Shown in pieces: positions 1 to 7,866 of a stretch of 24,551 nucleotides of DNA (positions are counted from its first letter, which is position 1; each line of letters opens with the position of its first letter). A model generated the notes under the pieces. It was not told where the DNA came from, did no database searches, and saw nothing but the letters and a program-made list of their open reading frames with translations. The DNA is from CAYWBI01 sp964456445. Lineage in GTDB: Bacteria; Calditrichota; Calditrichia; Calditrichales; J004. Location: positions 1 through 24,551 of the forward strand of contig CAYWBI010000041.1 in assembly GCA_964456445.1 (NCBI GenBank), in the 5' to 3' direction. Made by a program: the position numbers and the translations under genes.

Positions 1-61
1 TGCTAGAGTTTAGATCATTAAAAACTGTTAACAACGTTGTGCTATGTAACAAGTATATATT

Positions 62-586
62 ATGAATAATTATGGCAAACTAGGTGGAAGCAATATAGCC
101 AACTCAAAAACATTAAAAGGGAATCTAATTATCAATGGCAATTTTGAATCTAACAATAATATATTGGACAACTGGACTATTTCAGGTGCAGGAAGTATCC
201 TTTTAGACAGCGTAATCTTTCACCAAGGTAATAAATCAATGTATATTAAAACGCCATTTGTTAATTCCGGGAGCTCAAGCAACTTACTTTCAGAACCTAT
301 TTTTATAGAGCCTAATGTACAACATGTTTTTTCAGGATGGTTTAAAGTTGAAGGAAAAAAAACCGGTGATCCTAATTTGTGAGTTACAATAAAACAAGGA
401 GATCATTTGACATCAGATGAAATAATCATTGATGATCCAAACAGTTGGCGTGGAGATCAGTTTTCTATGGATTGGACATATTATCAATTTTCTTTTTATG
501 TGAACAATAATGAACCAATAAGAATAATGATTGTTTCTGGAACCGAAAATGTTTGGATTGATGAAATGAGTCTTATTCCTCAATAA
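62..586 (+). pseudogene. Carbohydrate-binding-module-like protein, interrupted by in-frame TGA
   Basis: The frame opens at ATG 62 and meets TGA at 380-382, then continues open in the same frame to TAA at 584-586, giving about 174 codons with one internal stop. The part before the stop has the look of a CBM4/9-type beta-sandwich (GNLIINGNFES, LDNWTI, a GNKSMYIKTP-like strand, FSGWFKVEG). The part after it continues the fold (VTIKQGD, WTYYQFSFYV, VWIDEMSLIPQ). The DEMSL ending is typical of such domains. Trp would fit the stop position (TGG to TGA), and other Trp codons in the frame are TGG. There is no signal peptide. A +3 frame open from the window edge ends at TGA 63-65, overlapping the ATG, so this may be the broken tail of a longer secreted protein. 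The CBM family assignment is inferred from pattern only. Confidence 0.5.
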
Positions 587-942
587 AAATATCGGATAAA
601 ATTATAGAGATTTTTTGATTTTCCGTAATGATAAATATAAGTCGGTTTTATTTTAATCATAATATAGAGATATTCGTGACTATTCGGCTAAAAAATTAAT
701 CTATGCAATTTTCATCTATTCAATCCATGATTCAGACAGCTTGGCGTCCCCAAAGACATATTTTCCCGTTTATCATAGCTTGAATCACGGATTTCTACGT
801 ATTGAACGATTTCACGGATATTCTTCTCTTTATGATCGATTATTTGCTATGTGCTGTATATATGTGATTTTATTTGAGGCGATTTGACATTTGATATAGC
901 TGAACAGTAACAGATATTCTTATAATAGCTTTCGATTTTATT
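587..942. other. AT-rich intergenic region without a recognised gene
   Basis: About 350 bases separate the interrupted carbohydrate-binding frame from the 3' end of the polysaccharide cluster. No open frame with coding character was seen on either strand. It holds an imperfect inverted repeat (722-734 against 781-793, 12 of 13 bases paired). No strong GC hairpin followed by a T run was found that could end the leftward polysaccharide transcript. Confidence 0.5.
722..793. repeat. Imperfect inverted repeat, 13-base arms
   Basis: The left arm AATCCATGATTCA (722-734) pairs with TGAATCACGGATT (781-793) at 12 of 13 positions, around a 46-base spacer. A further CACGGAT word lies at 813-819. The TTGGCGTCC word at 741-749 also occurs in the repeat-rich region near 18935. 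It could be a remnant of a dispersed extragenic repeat; no function is claimed. Confidence 0.4.
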
Positions 943-1947
943 CTAAAAATCATACTTATTATACAACAGCCTATATATGCCTGACAAAAAACCTAATCCA
1001 TAACCAAAGTGGATAATAATAAATGCCTTGACGACTTTAAAAAACAATCGTTTATGTTCTTTCCAGGTATATTTTGTGGCATAAAAGAGAATTATTAAAC
1101 AGTATATGGTCAACACTAGAGGAAATAAAACATGATTTAGATTAGTTAAAGATAAAGCAAGACTGATAAGAATAAAAATCACAAAAATAGATGGGATTAA
1201 ATGACGTATCAATATTGACTGATGATGTTTTTTAATGATGTATATTTTCCACGCTCCCGCCTCATATTGTCTTTTCCATAACTTTGAATAATTTGATCGG
1301 GCGAAATAGTAGGATTTAATTAAGGGCGAAAATAACATTCGTCCAAATTGCTGAACTATCCTAAAGTTCAATTCCCAATCTTGCCCACGAACAATTTTTT
1401 CATCAAGATGACCCACTTTTTCAATTACTTCACGCTTATACATTCCAAAAGCTACGGTTTCTACAAACGCATCTTTTTTTCCATACCAATATTTTGCATT
1501 TCCTGCCCCCAGGGTAGTATTAAATGCAAGACCTATTGCTTTACTTTTATCATCTTCACCCAATGCTGATACTAATCCCCCAACACAAGGGACATCATTC
1601 TCAGCATGCATCTTAAGATTTATTTCTAAAAAATCTGGCTCAATAACGGTATGACCACCAAGCATTATGAAGTACTTTGCTTTAGAATATTTAAATCCAA
1701 TATTCCAACCGGATGCCTGTAACCTATTCTTATTCTCCAATATTGTGATTGATAGACCAGGATGCGATATTTGGAATTCACGAACTTTCTCTAATGTATT
1801 ATCTTCGCTAAGGCCATCAACAATTATTATTTCAAAAAGCGCACAATCTATTGTTTGCCTATAACAACTCTGAAGACATTTTGTTATATATTTATCTTCA
1901 TTCCTAATTGCCAATACAATTGAAATAAGTTTTTCTATTCTATTCAT
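943..1947 (-). CDS. GT2 glycosyltransferase, ExoA-like, with C-terminal membrane segments
   Basis: The 334-residue protein has a GT-A fold N-terminus: LISIVLAIRNEDKYI (7-21), IIIVDGLSEDNT (40-51) for nucleotide binding, and an acceptor-side GQDWELNFRI (188-197). In place of a classic DxD it has GGHTVIEPDF (97-106), a pattern resembling the succinoglycan ExoA branch of GT2. Three hydrophobic segments follow (about 250-270, 274-290 and 306-328), so the enzyme should be held at the inner membrane with its active site in the cytoplasm, adding a sugar to a lipid-linked or membrane-bound glycan. It is the last gene of the leftward AT-rich polysaccharide cluster, 71 bases after the GT4 gene. The sugar and the linkage cannot be read from the sequence. 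Confidence 0.87.
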   Translation of the reverse strand: MNRIEKLISIVLAIRNEDKYITKCLQSCYRQTIDCALFEIIIVDGLSEDNTLEKVREFQISHPGLSITILENKNRLQASGWNIGFKYSKAKYFIMLGGHTVIEPDFLEINLKMHAENDVPCVGGLVSALGEDDKSKAIGLAFNTTLGAGNAKYWYGKKDAFVETVAFGMYKREVIEKVGHLDEKIVRGQDWELNFRIVQQFGRMLFSPLIKSYYFARSNYSKLWKRQYEAGAWKIYIIKKHHQSILIRHLIPSIFVIFILISLALSLTNLNHVLFPLVLTIYCLIILFYATKYTWKEHKRLFFKVVKAFIIIHFGYGLGFLSGIYRLLYNKYDF

Positions 1948-2018
1948 ATTTAGTACTCTACTCTATCTAAAACATCTATTCAGAAAAGTTTAATATAAAG
2001 TCAATCACCAAAAAATTA

Positions 2019-3158
2019 TTAAATAAGTTCATGATAGGCATTTAATAACTTTTCTTCTTCAAATTCCCATAGATAGTGTTTTTTAACAGTTTCTATATTT
2101 TTCATTCTAATCATTTTCATTTTCATTTTATTATCTATAAAGCGAAATATCTTATCCTTTTCAGCATCTAAGTTAAAAATGTTCACTGTAAGCCCAAAAC
2201 AAATTTTATGATTAAGCATATTGAGCTTTTCAAAATCTGAGCAAATGACGGTCAAGCCATTCCCCATAAATTCAAACAATTTTGTTGGTAATGAAGTTGT
2301 ATAATTTTTTATTGGATGTAATAAAAAAACACCAATATCAAAATTTCGAATAAGTTTTATGGCTTGCTCATGTTCAACATATCCATAATATTTAAAATTA
2401 CTGAGAAGACTATGTTTTTCAATCATTTGAAATACACTTTTTTTTAATTTCTCATTTTCAAAAGAGCCAATCAAATGGAGGTTCGTTTTATACTTATAAC
2501 CTAATATTTTAAAAAGCTCCAACGTTTCCCATATCCCCCTTTGAGTCGTAATTCCTCCAAGAGATACGATATCTAGTTGGTCTTTTTTTGAGAGAGATAT
2601 GTTCTCCTTTAAAATATATTCCTTTTTTACATAGTTCTGAACAATAACAACATTTCGATAAATTTTATAAAATTCTACATAACTTTCTTCGGCCAAAATA
2701 AGTAAATCGAAAAATGGAAGAATTATCTTTTCCGAATATTTATAAAATAAACTTAGAATATAACCTATCCTTTTATTTAAATGATTACGGTGACGAATAA
2801 TATCAACAAAATACTCATGGATATCATATACGATTATTTTTCTAAAAAATACTTTTAATAGAATTCCCACATAAATCAAATCTGGATCATGTAAATGATA
2901 AATCTGTGCATTGAGTATGATGGCTTTTAATAATATCTCAATATTACGTAAAAAACGAAAAAATAATCCTGGTTTATTATTTACCCATAAATATTGAATA
3001 TTAGATTTTTTTTCTATATCTGTACTTTTTTTACCAATAATAATAATATTATTATACTCTGACAATAATGATTTTATTTCTTTTTGATAAATACGGACGT
3101 CATCAACCTGATGTTGAGACGTCATTATACAAATTTTAGGATTTACTGATTTAACCAA
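2019..3158 (-). CDS. GT4-type (GT-B fold) glycosyltransferase
   Basis: A 379-residue protein of GT-B layout. The N-terminal domain carries PKICIMTSQHQVDDVRIYQKE-like sequence, HLHDPDL (88-94) and YDIHEY (111-116). The C-terminal donor domain has SLGGITTQRG (199-208), YYGYV (257-261) and YTTSLPTKLFEFMGNGL (286-302), which holds the E-x(n)-E-like donor-binding region of GT4 enzymes. It probably transfers a hexose or related sugar from a nucleotide donor onto the growing repeat unit. The only start that keeps the conserved KICI strand is TTG at 3158, which overlaps the 3' end of the upstream polymerase gene by 8 bases and suggests translational coupling. An ATG at codon 12 would delete the first beta strand. 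Donor and acceptor are unknown. Confidence 0.85.
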   Translation of the reverse strand: MVKSVNPKICIMTSQHQVDDVRIYQKEIKSLLSEYNNIIIIGKKSTDIEKKSNIQYLWVNNKPGLFFRFLRNIEILLKAIILNAQIYHLHDPDLIYVGILLKVFFRKIIVYDIHEYFVDIIRHRNHLNKRIGYILSLFYKYSEKIILPFFDLLILAEESYVEFYKIYRNVVIVQNYVKKEYILKENISLSKKDQLDIVSLGGITTQRGIWETLELFKILGYKYKTNLHLIGSFENEKLKKSVFQMIEKHSLLSNFKYYGYVEHEQAIKLIRNFDIGVFLLHPIKNYTTSLPTKLFEFMGNGLTVICSDFEKLNMLNHKICFGLTVNIFNLDAEKDKIFRFIDNKMKMKMIRMKNIETVKKHYLWEFEEEKLLNAYHELI

Positions 3159-4344
3159 GATTATTCACCGCTTTTAATTTATTATTCTTAAACATTATAC
3201 TTATTGCCAATAAGTTAAAGAATAAGCGCAGGTCAGGAAGACTACCAGATTTCATTGCACCCAAAAAAGAAATCATTAGAGGAAAAATGAAATAGTAATT
3301 TTTATTTTTTACAATTAAAAATAGAACAGAAAAAAGAAAAATTAATAATAAAAAAATGCCTATAAACCCCATCTCAAACCAAGTTTCAAGAAACATATTA
3401 TGTGGATATAACCGTCCATCTTTTCCATTGAAGAATACCCCAAAACTCCCTATTCCGTATCCAAACAAAAAATGTAAAACTCCATTGTCAAATATCATTT
3501 TTATAGCATATTTCCAGAATTGAAGTCTTTCAAATGTTGAAATTCCAATTAAGGAATTATTATCCATAAAAAATATGCTCAGTAGTTTTTTCATTCGTAA
3601 ATAAATAAATACACCATATTCAGGAAAACTATTATACAATTGAAATAAAATAACCAACGTTACAATAAGGGTCGATGTAAAAATGAAAATAAACTTTAAG
3701 TTAAAAAATTTATAAAATTTGATAATGGTCCAAAAAACCAATAGTAACAATGTGAACAGTATGGCTCCCCGGGCAGGGTTAGCCAATAGTATTATTGAAT
3801 GAAGGATAATAATCAAAATCCATTTTATATTTAATTGAAAAACGTCTTCATTAAACAAAACCAACAGTAATAAAATTATAACGCCTGAAAATTGACCCAA
3901 GGCTAAATAAAATGTTCTGGACCCTTCAATATCCCCAAAAAGTAGTAAAGGAATTAAAACTGTTAAAATAGGTTCGATAAAACTAGCGATGTAGATAAAT
4001 TGTTTGAAATATTTCACATAATCTAATTCAACAATAAAGGGATAGATAAACATTAAGATATTTAAGAAAAACAAAAAGGGTTTTACATATTTAAATTGAT
4101 TTGCCGGAGAATAAACCATGGTTAGGATCATCCATCCCCAAAATAAAGCTAATAATATAACTGGAGTATAATTGAAAATATTCTTAAATCTGTAATGTTT
4201 TTTTGTCCATTCAAACCATAAAGAACCTAAAAAAAAAGGAGCAATCAAAATGGTTAAATTAATAGGCAAAACAATACCAGAAAGGTTTAATAATACTTTA
4301 AATAAAACCGATAAAATAAATAATACGTATATTAATTCTTTCAT
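3151..4344 (-). CDS. O-antigen polymerase / ligase family membrane protein (Wzy/WaaL-like)
   Basis: About 397 residues, dominated by roughly ten to twelve hydrophobic helices. The diagnostic patch is in the C-terminal third: RLYPHNMFLETWFEMGFIG, the H-N-x-x-L-E-x(5)-G signature of the periplasmic loop in Wzy polymerases and WaaL ligases (Wzy_C family). An FGYGIGSFG stretch precedes it, also typical. It would join undecaprenyl-linked repeat units into a chain on the outer face of the inner membrane. With a flippase and Wzz in the same cluster, polymerase is the better guess than ligase. I prefer ATG 4344 (MKELIYV). A TTG at 4350 has AAGG at better spacing and remains possible. The 3' end overlaps the GT4 gene by 8 bases. 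Confidence 0.85.
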   Translation of the reverse strand: MKELIYVLFILSVLFKVLLNLSGIVLPINLTILIAPFFLGSLWFEWTKKHYRFKNIFNYTPVILLALFWGWMILTMVYSPANQFKYVKPFLFFLNILMFIYPFIVELDYVKYFKQFIYIASFIEPILTVLIPLLLFGDIEGSRTFYLALGQFSGVIILLLLVLFNEDVFQLNIKWILIIILHSIILLANPARGAILFTLLLLVFWTIIKFYKFFNLKFIFIFTSTLIVTLVILFQLYNSFPEYGVFIYLRMKKLLSIFFMDNNSLIGISTFERLQFWKYAIKMIFDNGVLHFLFGYGIGSFGVFFNGKDGRLYPHNMFLETWFEMGFIGIFLLLIFLFSVLFLIVKNKNYYFIFPLMISFLGAMKSGSLPDLRLFFNLLAISIMFKNNKLKAVNNLG

Positions 4345-4359
4345 ATACAAACCAAAACC

Positions 4360-5292
4360 TTAATTAAAGTACTTCCTTTTTTTGCTTAAATTTATTTTAA
4401 CAAACAATTTACTTCTAGTTTGAACAAATATCCTCAATCTTTTATTTAAAATTAAATAACTAAGAGGATAGAAAATTACACCATTAACCTTGAGTACAAT
4501 TTTCATGAAATATTGCCAATTTATCCCATAAAACTTTTCTATAAAATAAAAAAAACTACCATAATAAATTTTCAACCGTTCATATAGTTTTTTCTTCCCT
4601 AATGATGATGCTCCAATATGTATAGTTGTAACATATGGATTATAATATATTTTTGATATTTCGTTAATTCTTAAAGACAGATCATTATCCTCGCTATATA
4701 CCAAATAATTTTCATCAAAACCATCGACTTTCTCAAAAACAGCTTTGCGTATAAACATAAATGCTCCAGAAATCACCTTTGGAAATTGTGGTTTTAAATA
4801 ATCGTTCCCATTATAAAAATATGGTTTTGCCAACCAATTAATAATAGGAATTTTATCAATAAAAAAAATACTCATAATCATGGATTGTAAATTATGCGAC
4901 TTTCTTATTACCGTCTTCTGAATTTCTCCGTTTTTATAGGTTAACTTACAAGTACTTGCGCCATATCTTGAATTATTTTCCATTAATTTATACATTTTAT
5001 CCAGAACATTATGTTCCAATATAGTGTCAGGATTTAAGATTAATAAATATTTTCCTTTTGCAATTTTTGCACCAATATTATTGGCATAGGCAAAACTCGT
5101 GTTCTTATCTTTATTAATAATTATTATTAAATCCGGGAATAATTCATTTAATCTATTTATTTTATTTTTATTGCATTTATTAACTACTACTATAATTTCA
5201 ATTTCTTCTTTTATTTCATTTTCATAAACAGAATAAATTGAGTCCACAATTACATCAAATGAATTGTAATATACGTAAATAATTGAAATCAT
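4360..5292 (-). CDS. GT2 glycosyltransferase, rhamnosyltransferase-like
   Basis: The 310-residue protein starts with ISIIYVYYNSFDVIVDSI, the GT-A nucleotide-binding strand and helix. SFAYANNIGAKIAKGKY (66-82) and LNPDT (86-90) form the donor/metal motif common in rhamnosyltransferase-type GT2 enzymes (WbbL-like). SGAFMFIRKAVFEKVDGFDE and YSEDNDLSLRI (199-209), with the E-D-x-D motif, supply the catalytic base region. One C-terminal hydrophobic stretch (about 258-282) may anchor it to the membrane. Its ATG overlaps the flippase stop as ATGA (5289-5292), so the two are translationally coupled and likely serve the same lipid-linked repeat unit. Donor sugar identity is inference only. Confidence 0.87.
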   Translation of the reverse strand: MISIIYVYYNSFDVIVDSIYSVYENEIKEEIEIIVVVNKCNKNKINRLNELFPDLIIIINKDKNTSFAYANNIGAKIAKGKYLLILNPDTILEHNVLDKMYKLMENNSRYGASTCKLTYKNGEIQKTVIRKSHNLQSMIMSIFFIDKIPIINWLAKPYFYNGNDYLKPQFPKVISGAFMFIRKAVFEKVDGFDENYLVYSEDNDLSLRINEISKIYYNPYVTTIHIGASSLGKKKLYERLKIYYGSFFYFIEKFYGINWQYFMKIVLKVNGVIFYPLSYLILNKRLRIFVQTRSKLFVKINLSKKRKYFN

Positions 5293-6746
5293 TTTTTTAA
5301 CAAAACATTTATCTTGTATATATATTTTTTATTTAATACTGTACTAAATATTAATAACAGCTCATTTGAATTAAAAATTTTAGACCTGAACAATGAAACT
5401 ATTAAGAAAATAGATTCAATAATTGTTAGCAAATACAAATTGAAATCTTTTAAAATAGTAAAAAACACAATATTCAAAATCATCCAAATTATTATACGTA
5501 TAAGATTTAACTTGATATTGACTTTTTTTACAACATTTCTGTAAAGAAAAATACTTCCTACAGCCATTGTAAACAAACGAACTAATGACGCCCCAATATA
5601 AGAATATTTCGGGAGTATATATACATATAATGGGACAGCTAAAACTGTTAGAAGTACTGCATAATAAAAAGATGTTTTTTGTTTATTTAGTGCTGTTAAT
5701 AAGTCAATTGAAAAATAATTTATAAAAGAAAAAACCAAGGCTATAGCCAGAAATTTTAAGGGAATCGAAGATGCAATATATTTTGTTCCAAATATGATTT
5801 TAATGATTTCAGTTGCATGAAAAAATAAAAACAAACCTATTGAAGTCGCTAAAACAATGAGTGTTTTAAGAATGAGGCTCACAATACTATTTATTTCTTT
5901 GCTTTCTTTAATTTTTTTTACAATAATTGGAAAAAATGTTACAGTAGTGGCTGAAGCAAGTATCATTAGAGGTGTAGACAAGCGAAGTGCGGAACTATAC
6001 AATGCCACCGATTCAGATCCATTAGTAATCCCTAACATAACTATATCTATTTGTTTGTAAAAAACAGTAAGAACAGTATATCCGTATATTGGCAATGCCA
6101 ATTTAATTATGTTTTTCAATAGTTTTTTATCAAAAATAAATATTATTTTTTCTTTTCTTTTTAATAATAAAAATAAAATTATCGTGGATGGGACGTTTGA
6201 CAGAACATAAATTGATACAAATGACAGCAAAGTATGTTGTGAATTTTTTAATGTTAAGGTTAGTAAAAAAAGAAGAACACTATCAAGAAGAACAAGCCCC
6301 ATTGGAATACTCATTCTTAAATTCACTTTATACGGTACAATCAATAACTCACGTATATTTGTATATTTATTGGACAAAAAGATATTTAAAACAAATAGAT
6401 TAAGTAATATCTTTTCAGTAAAGGAATTGTTGTCAACAAAGGAGTAAATATTAACTACTATTAACAAAAGTATAATTAAAAGCGTTTTTAAGATGAAAGT
6501 AGAGCTAATATATTCGTTAAAATTCTTTCTTTTAGAAGTTTCTCGCAAAACAATTGGATTAATCCCAAAATCAATTAGCTTAGCTGAAAATCCAAATAAG
6601 GCCAACAAGTAGTTAAATTTCCCAAAATCCGGTACGGTCAAAATTCTTGCAACAATCCCAAAGGTAAATAAACTAAAAAAAAGTGATACTATTTGTACCA
6701 GGACTACTGAAAAAATATTATTTCTAACTTGTCTAAGTCTTTTCAT
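5289..6746 (-). CDS. Oligosaccharide flippase, Wzx-type (MOP superfamily)
   Basis: A 485-residue, strongly hydrophobic protein with about 12-14 predicted helices and short basic loops. The N-terminus (RNNIFSVVLVQIVSLFFSLF, then ARILTVPDFGKFNYLLA) matches the start of polysaccharide biosynthesis/RfbX-type flippases. The middle has LPIYGYTVLTVFYKQIDIVMLG and SVALYSSALRLSTPL, both typical of this family. It should move undecaprenyl-pyrophosphate-linked repeat units across the inner membrane before polymerisation. Length fits Wzx. There is no clear Shine-Dalgarno sequence before ATG 6746, and a 153-base AT-rich gap separates it from wzz. It begins the most AT-rich stretch of the cluster, which may be a separately acquired cassette. 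Confidence 0.9.
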   Translation of the reverse strand: MKRLRQVRNNIFSVVLVQIVSLFFSLFTFGIVARILTVPDFGKFNYLLALFGFSAKLIDFGINPIVLRETSKRKNFNEYISSTFILKTLLIILLLIVVNIYSFVDNNSFTEKILLNLFVLNIFLSNKYTNIRELLIVPYKVNLRMSIPMGLVLLDSVLLFLLTLTLKNSQHTLLSFVSIYVLSNVPSTIILFLLLKRKEKIIFIFDKKLLKNIIKLALPIYGYTVLTVFYKQIDIVMLGITNGSESVALYSSALRLSTPLMILASATTVTFFPIIVKKIKESKEINSIVSLILKTLIVLATSIGLFLFFHATEIIKIIFGTKYIASSIPLKFLAIALVFSFINYFSIDLLTALNKQKTSFYYAVLLTVLAVPLYVYILPKYSYIGASLVRLFTMAVGSIFLYRNVVKKVNIKLNLIRIIIWMILNIVFFTILKDFNLYLLTIIESIFLIVSLFRSKIFNSNELLLIFSTVLNKKYIYKINVLLKK

Positions 6747-6899
6747 TCATTTTGTTTTAATCATGGGGTTAGATGGAAGATCATTTACTTTTAAATAAGT
6801 GTTCTACAATTTATTTAATTTATTTTAAATTTTCACAAATTTAGGCTAACAATTCTTCCGAATAATTTGAAAATTATTTCAAAAGCCTCTCATCTAATT

Positions 6900-7844
6900 T
6901 CAATCTGAATTTGCGTGATATTTGTTACGAAAAAATATCATCATATACACCGCAAATATGATAATTATAATCCCGATCATATATAAAATAGAGACCATTC
7001 CTCGTTTAGGAAAACTTTTAAGGGCCGGTGGGTAAGGATATTCAAGTATCTTTAAAGGGGCCAAATCGGAAAATTCTTGTAATTTTAATATTTCAGCCTG
7101 TTTCTTGAGTTCAATTAAAATTGAACTTAAAATTTCTATTCCCCGTTGCTTTTTAGCCAATACAACCTGTATTCTAGGAAGAGTCGGATCATTAACTTTA
7201 TTCATAAAACCAACTAGTCCGTTTTCTTCAAATCTTAGGGAATCAGATATTTCTCTTAATCTTTTTCTTAAAAAGGTGCGTTTATCAAGTGTTTCCTTTT
7301 GGATGGTCTTCCGGTTAAATTTTTGCAATTCATCAAGCGCTAACTTTGTTATTTCGGCCGATAGTTTCGGCTCACGGGTTGTTGCAGAAAGTGTGGTAAT
7401 AAAATTCTCAGGATTTACCAATAAGGTTATTACATTAGTCCTAAGATACTCCATACATAATTCCAGTTTTTCTTCATTTGAATCACCATCTATTTCAAAA
7501 AAATCAATCAGATTAACATTTTTATTTGGGAACTTAATTGTTACATATTTTCTTAATATGATTTTTTCCAGAAGAGGTCGCGATTTTACGATACTTTCGA
7601 AATGAGCAGGACCGAACTTTGAGCTTCCACCAAGATTTACACCAAGCATTGAAGCGATTCCGGAATAACGATCCAATGCTCCTCCAATGGAATTTTCCGC
7701 TGGTGGCATAATTTTCGCGCTTGAAGTATATTTATTCGGCAGTAAAAGCGCAATGACGACAATAAGAACAGCGTTGCTAAAAAGGATCAAGGCGATCCGT
7801 TTTCGTTTACTCCATAAAAACTCGATATAGTCAAAAAAATCCAT
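6900..7844 (-). CDS. Wzz-family polysaccharide chain-length / co-polymerase protein
   Basis: The 314-residue protein has the layout of a PCP/Wzz protein: a short cytoplasmic start (MDFFDYIEFLWSKRKRIA), TM1 at about 17-35, a large periplasmic region with helical, charged sequence (about 36-280), a proline-rich YPYPPALKSFPKRG just before TM2, and TM2 at about 283-303 with a short basic tail. No Walker motifs or Tyr-rich tail follow, so it lacks the BY-kinase domain of Wzc. It should set polymer length with the Wzy-like polymerase and dock to the SLBB export protein encoded 22 bases upstream. AGGAT lies 8 bases before the ATG. No separate tyrosine kinase gene is seen in the window. Confidence 0.88.
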   Translation of the reverse strand: MDFFDYIEFLWSKRKRIALILFSNAVLIVVIALLLPNKYTSSAKIMPPAENSIGGALDRYSGIASMLGVNLGGSSKFGPAHFESIVKSRPLLEKIILRKYVTIKFPNKNVNLIDFFEIDGDSNEEKLELCMEYLRTNVITLLVNPENFITTLSATTREPKLSAEITKLALDELQKFNRKTIQKETLDKRTFLRKRLREISDSLRFEENGLVGFMNKVNDPTLPRIQVVLAKKQRGIEILSSILIELKKQAEILKLQEFSDLAPLKILEYPYPPALKSFPKRGMVSILYMIGIIIIIFAVYMMIFFRNKYHANSD

Positions 7845-7866
7845 CTATATTATCCTAATGTCCTTC

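Noticed and set aside
380..382. Selenocysteine or other recoding at TGA
   Set aside because: No convincing hairpin directly downstream, the domain type is not a known selenoprotein, and TGA serves as a normal stop in neighbouring genes.
7105..7605. 166-codon frame on the + strand inside wzz
   Set aside because: It lies opposite the Wzz-like gene, which has clear membrane topology and family features. The opposite-strand product shows no domain character.
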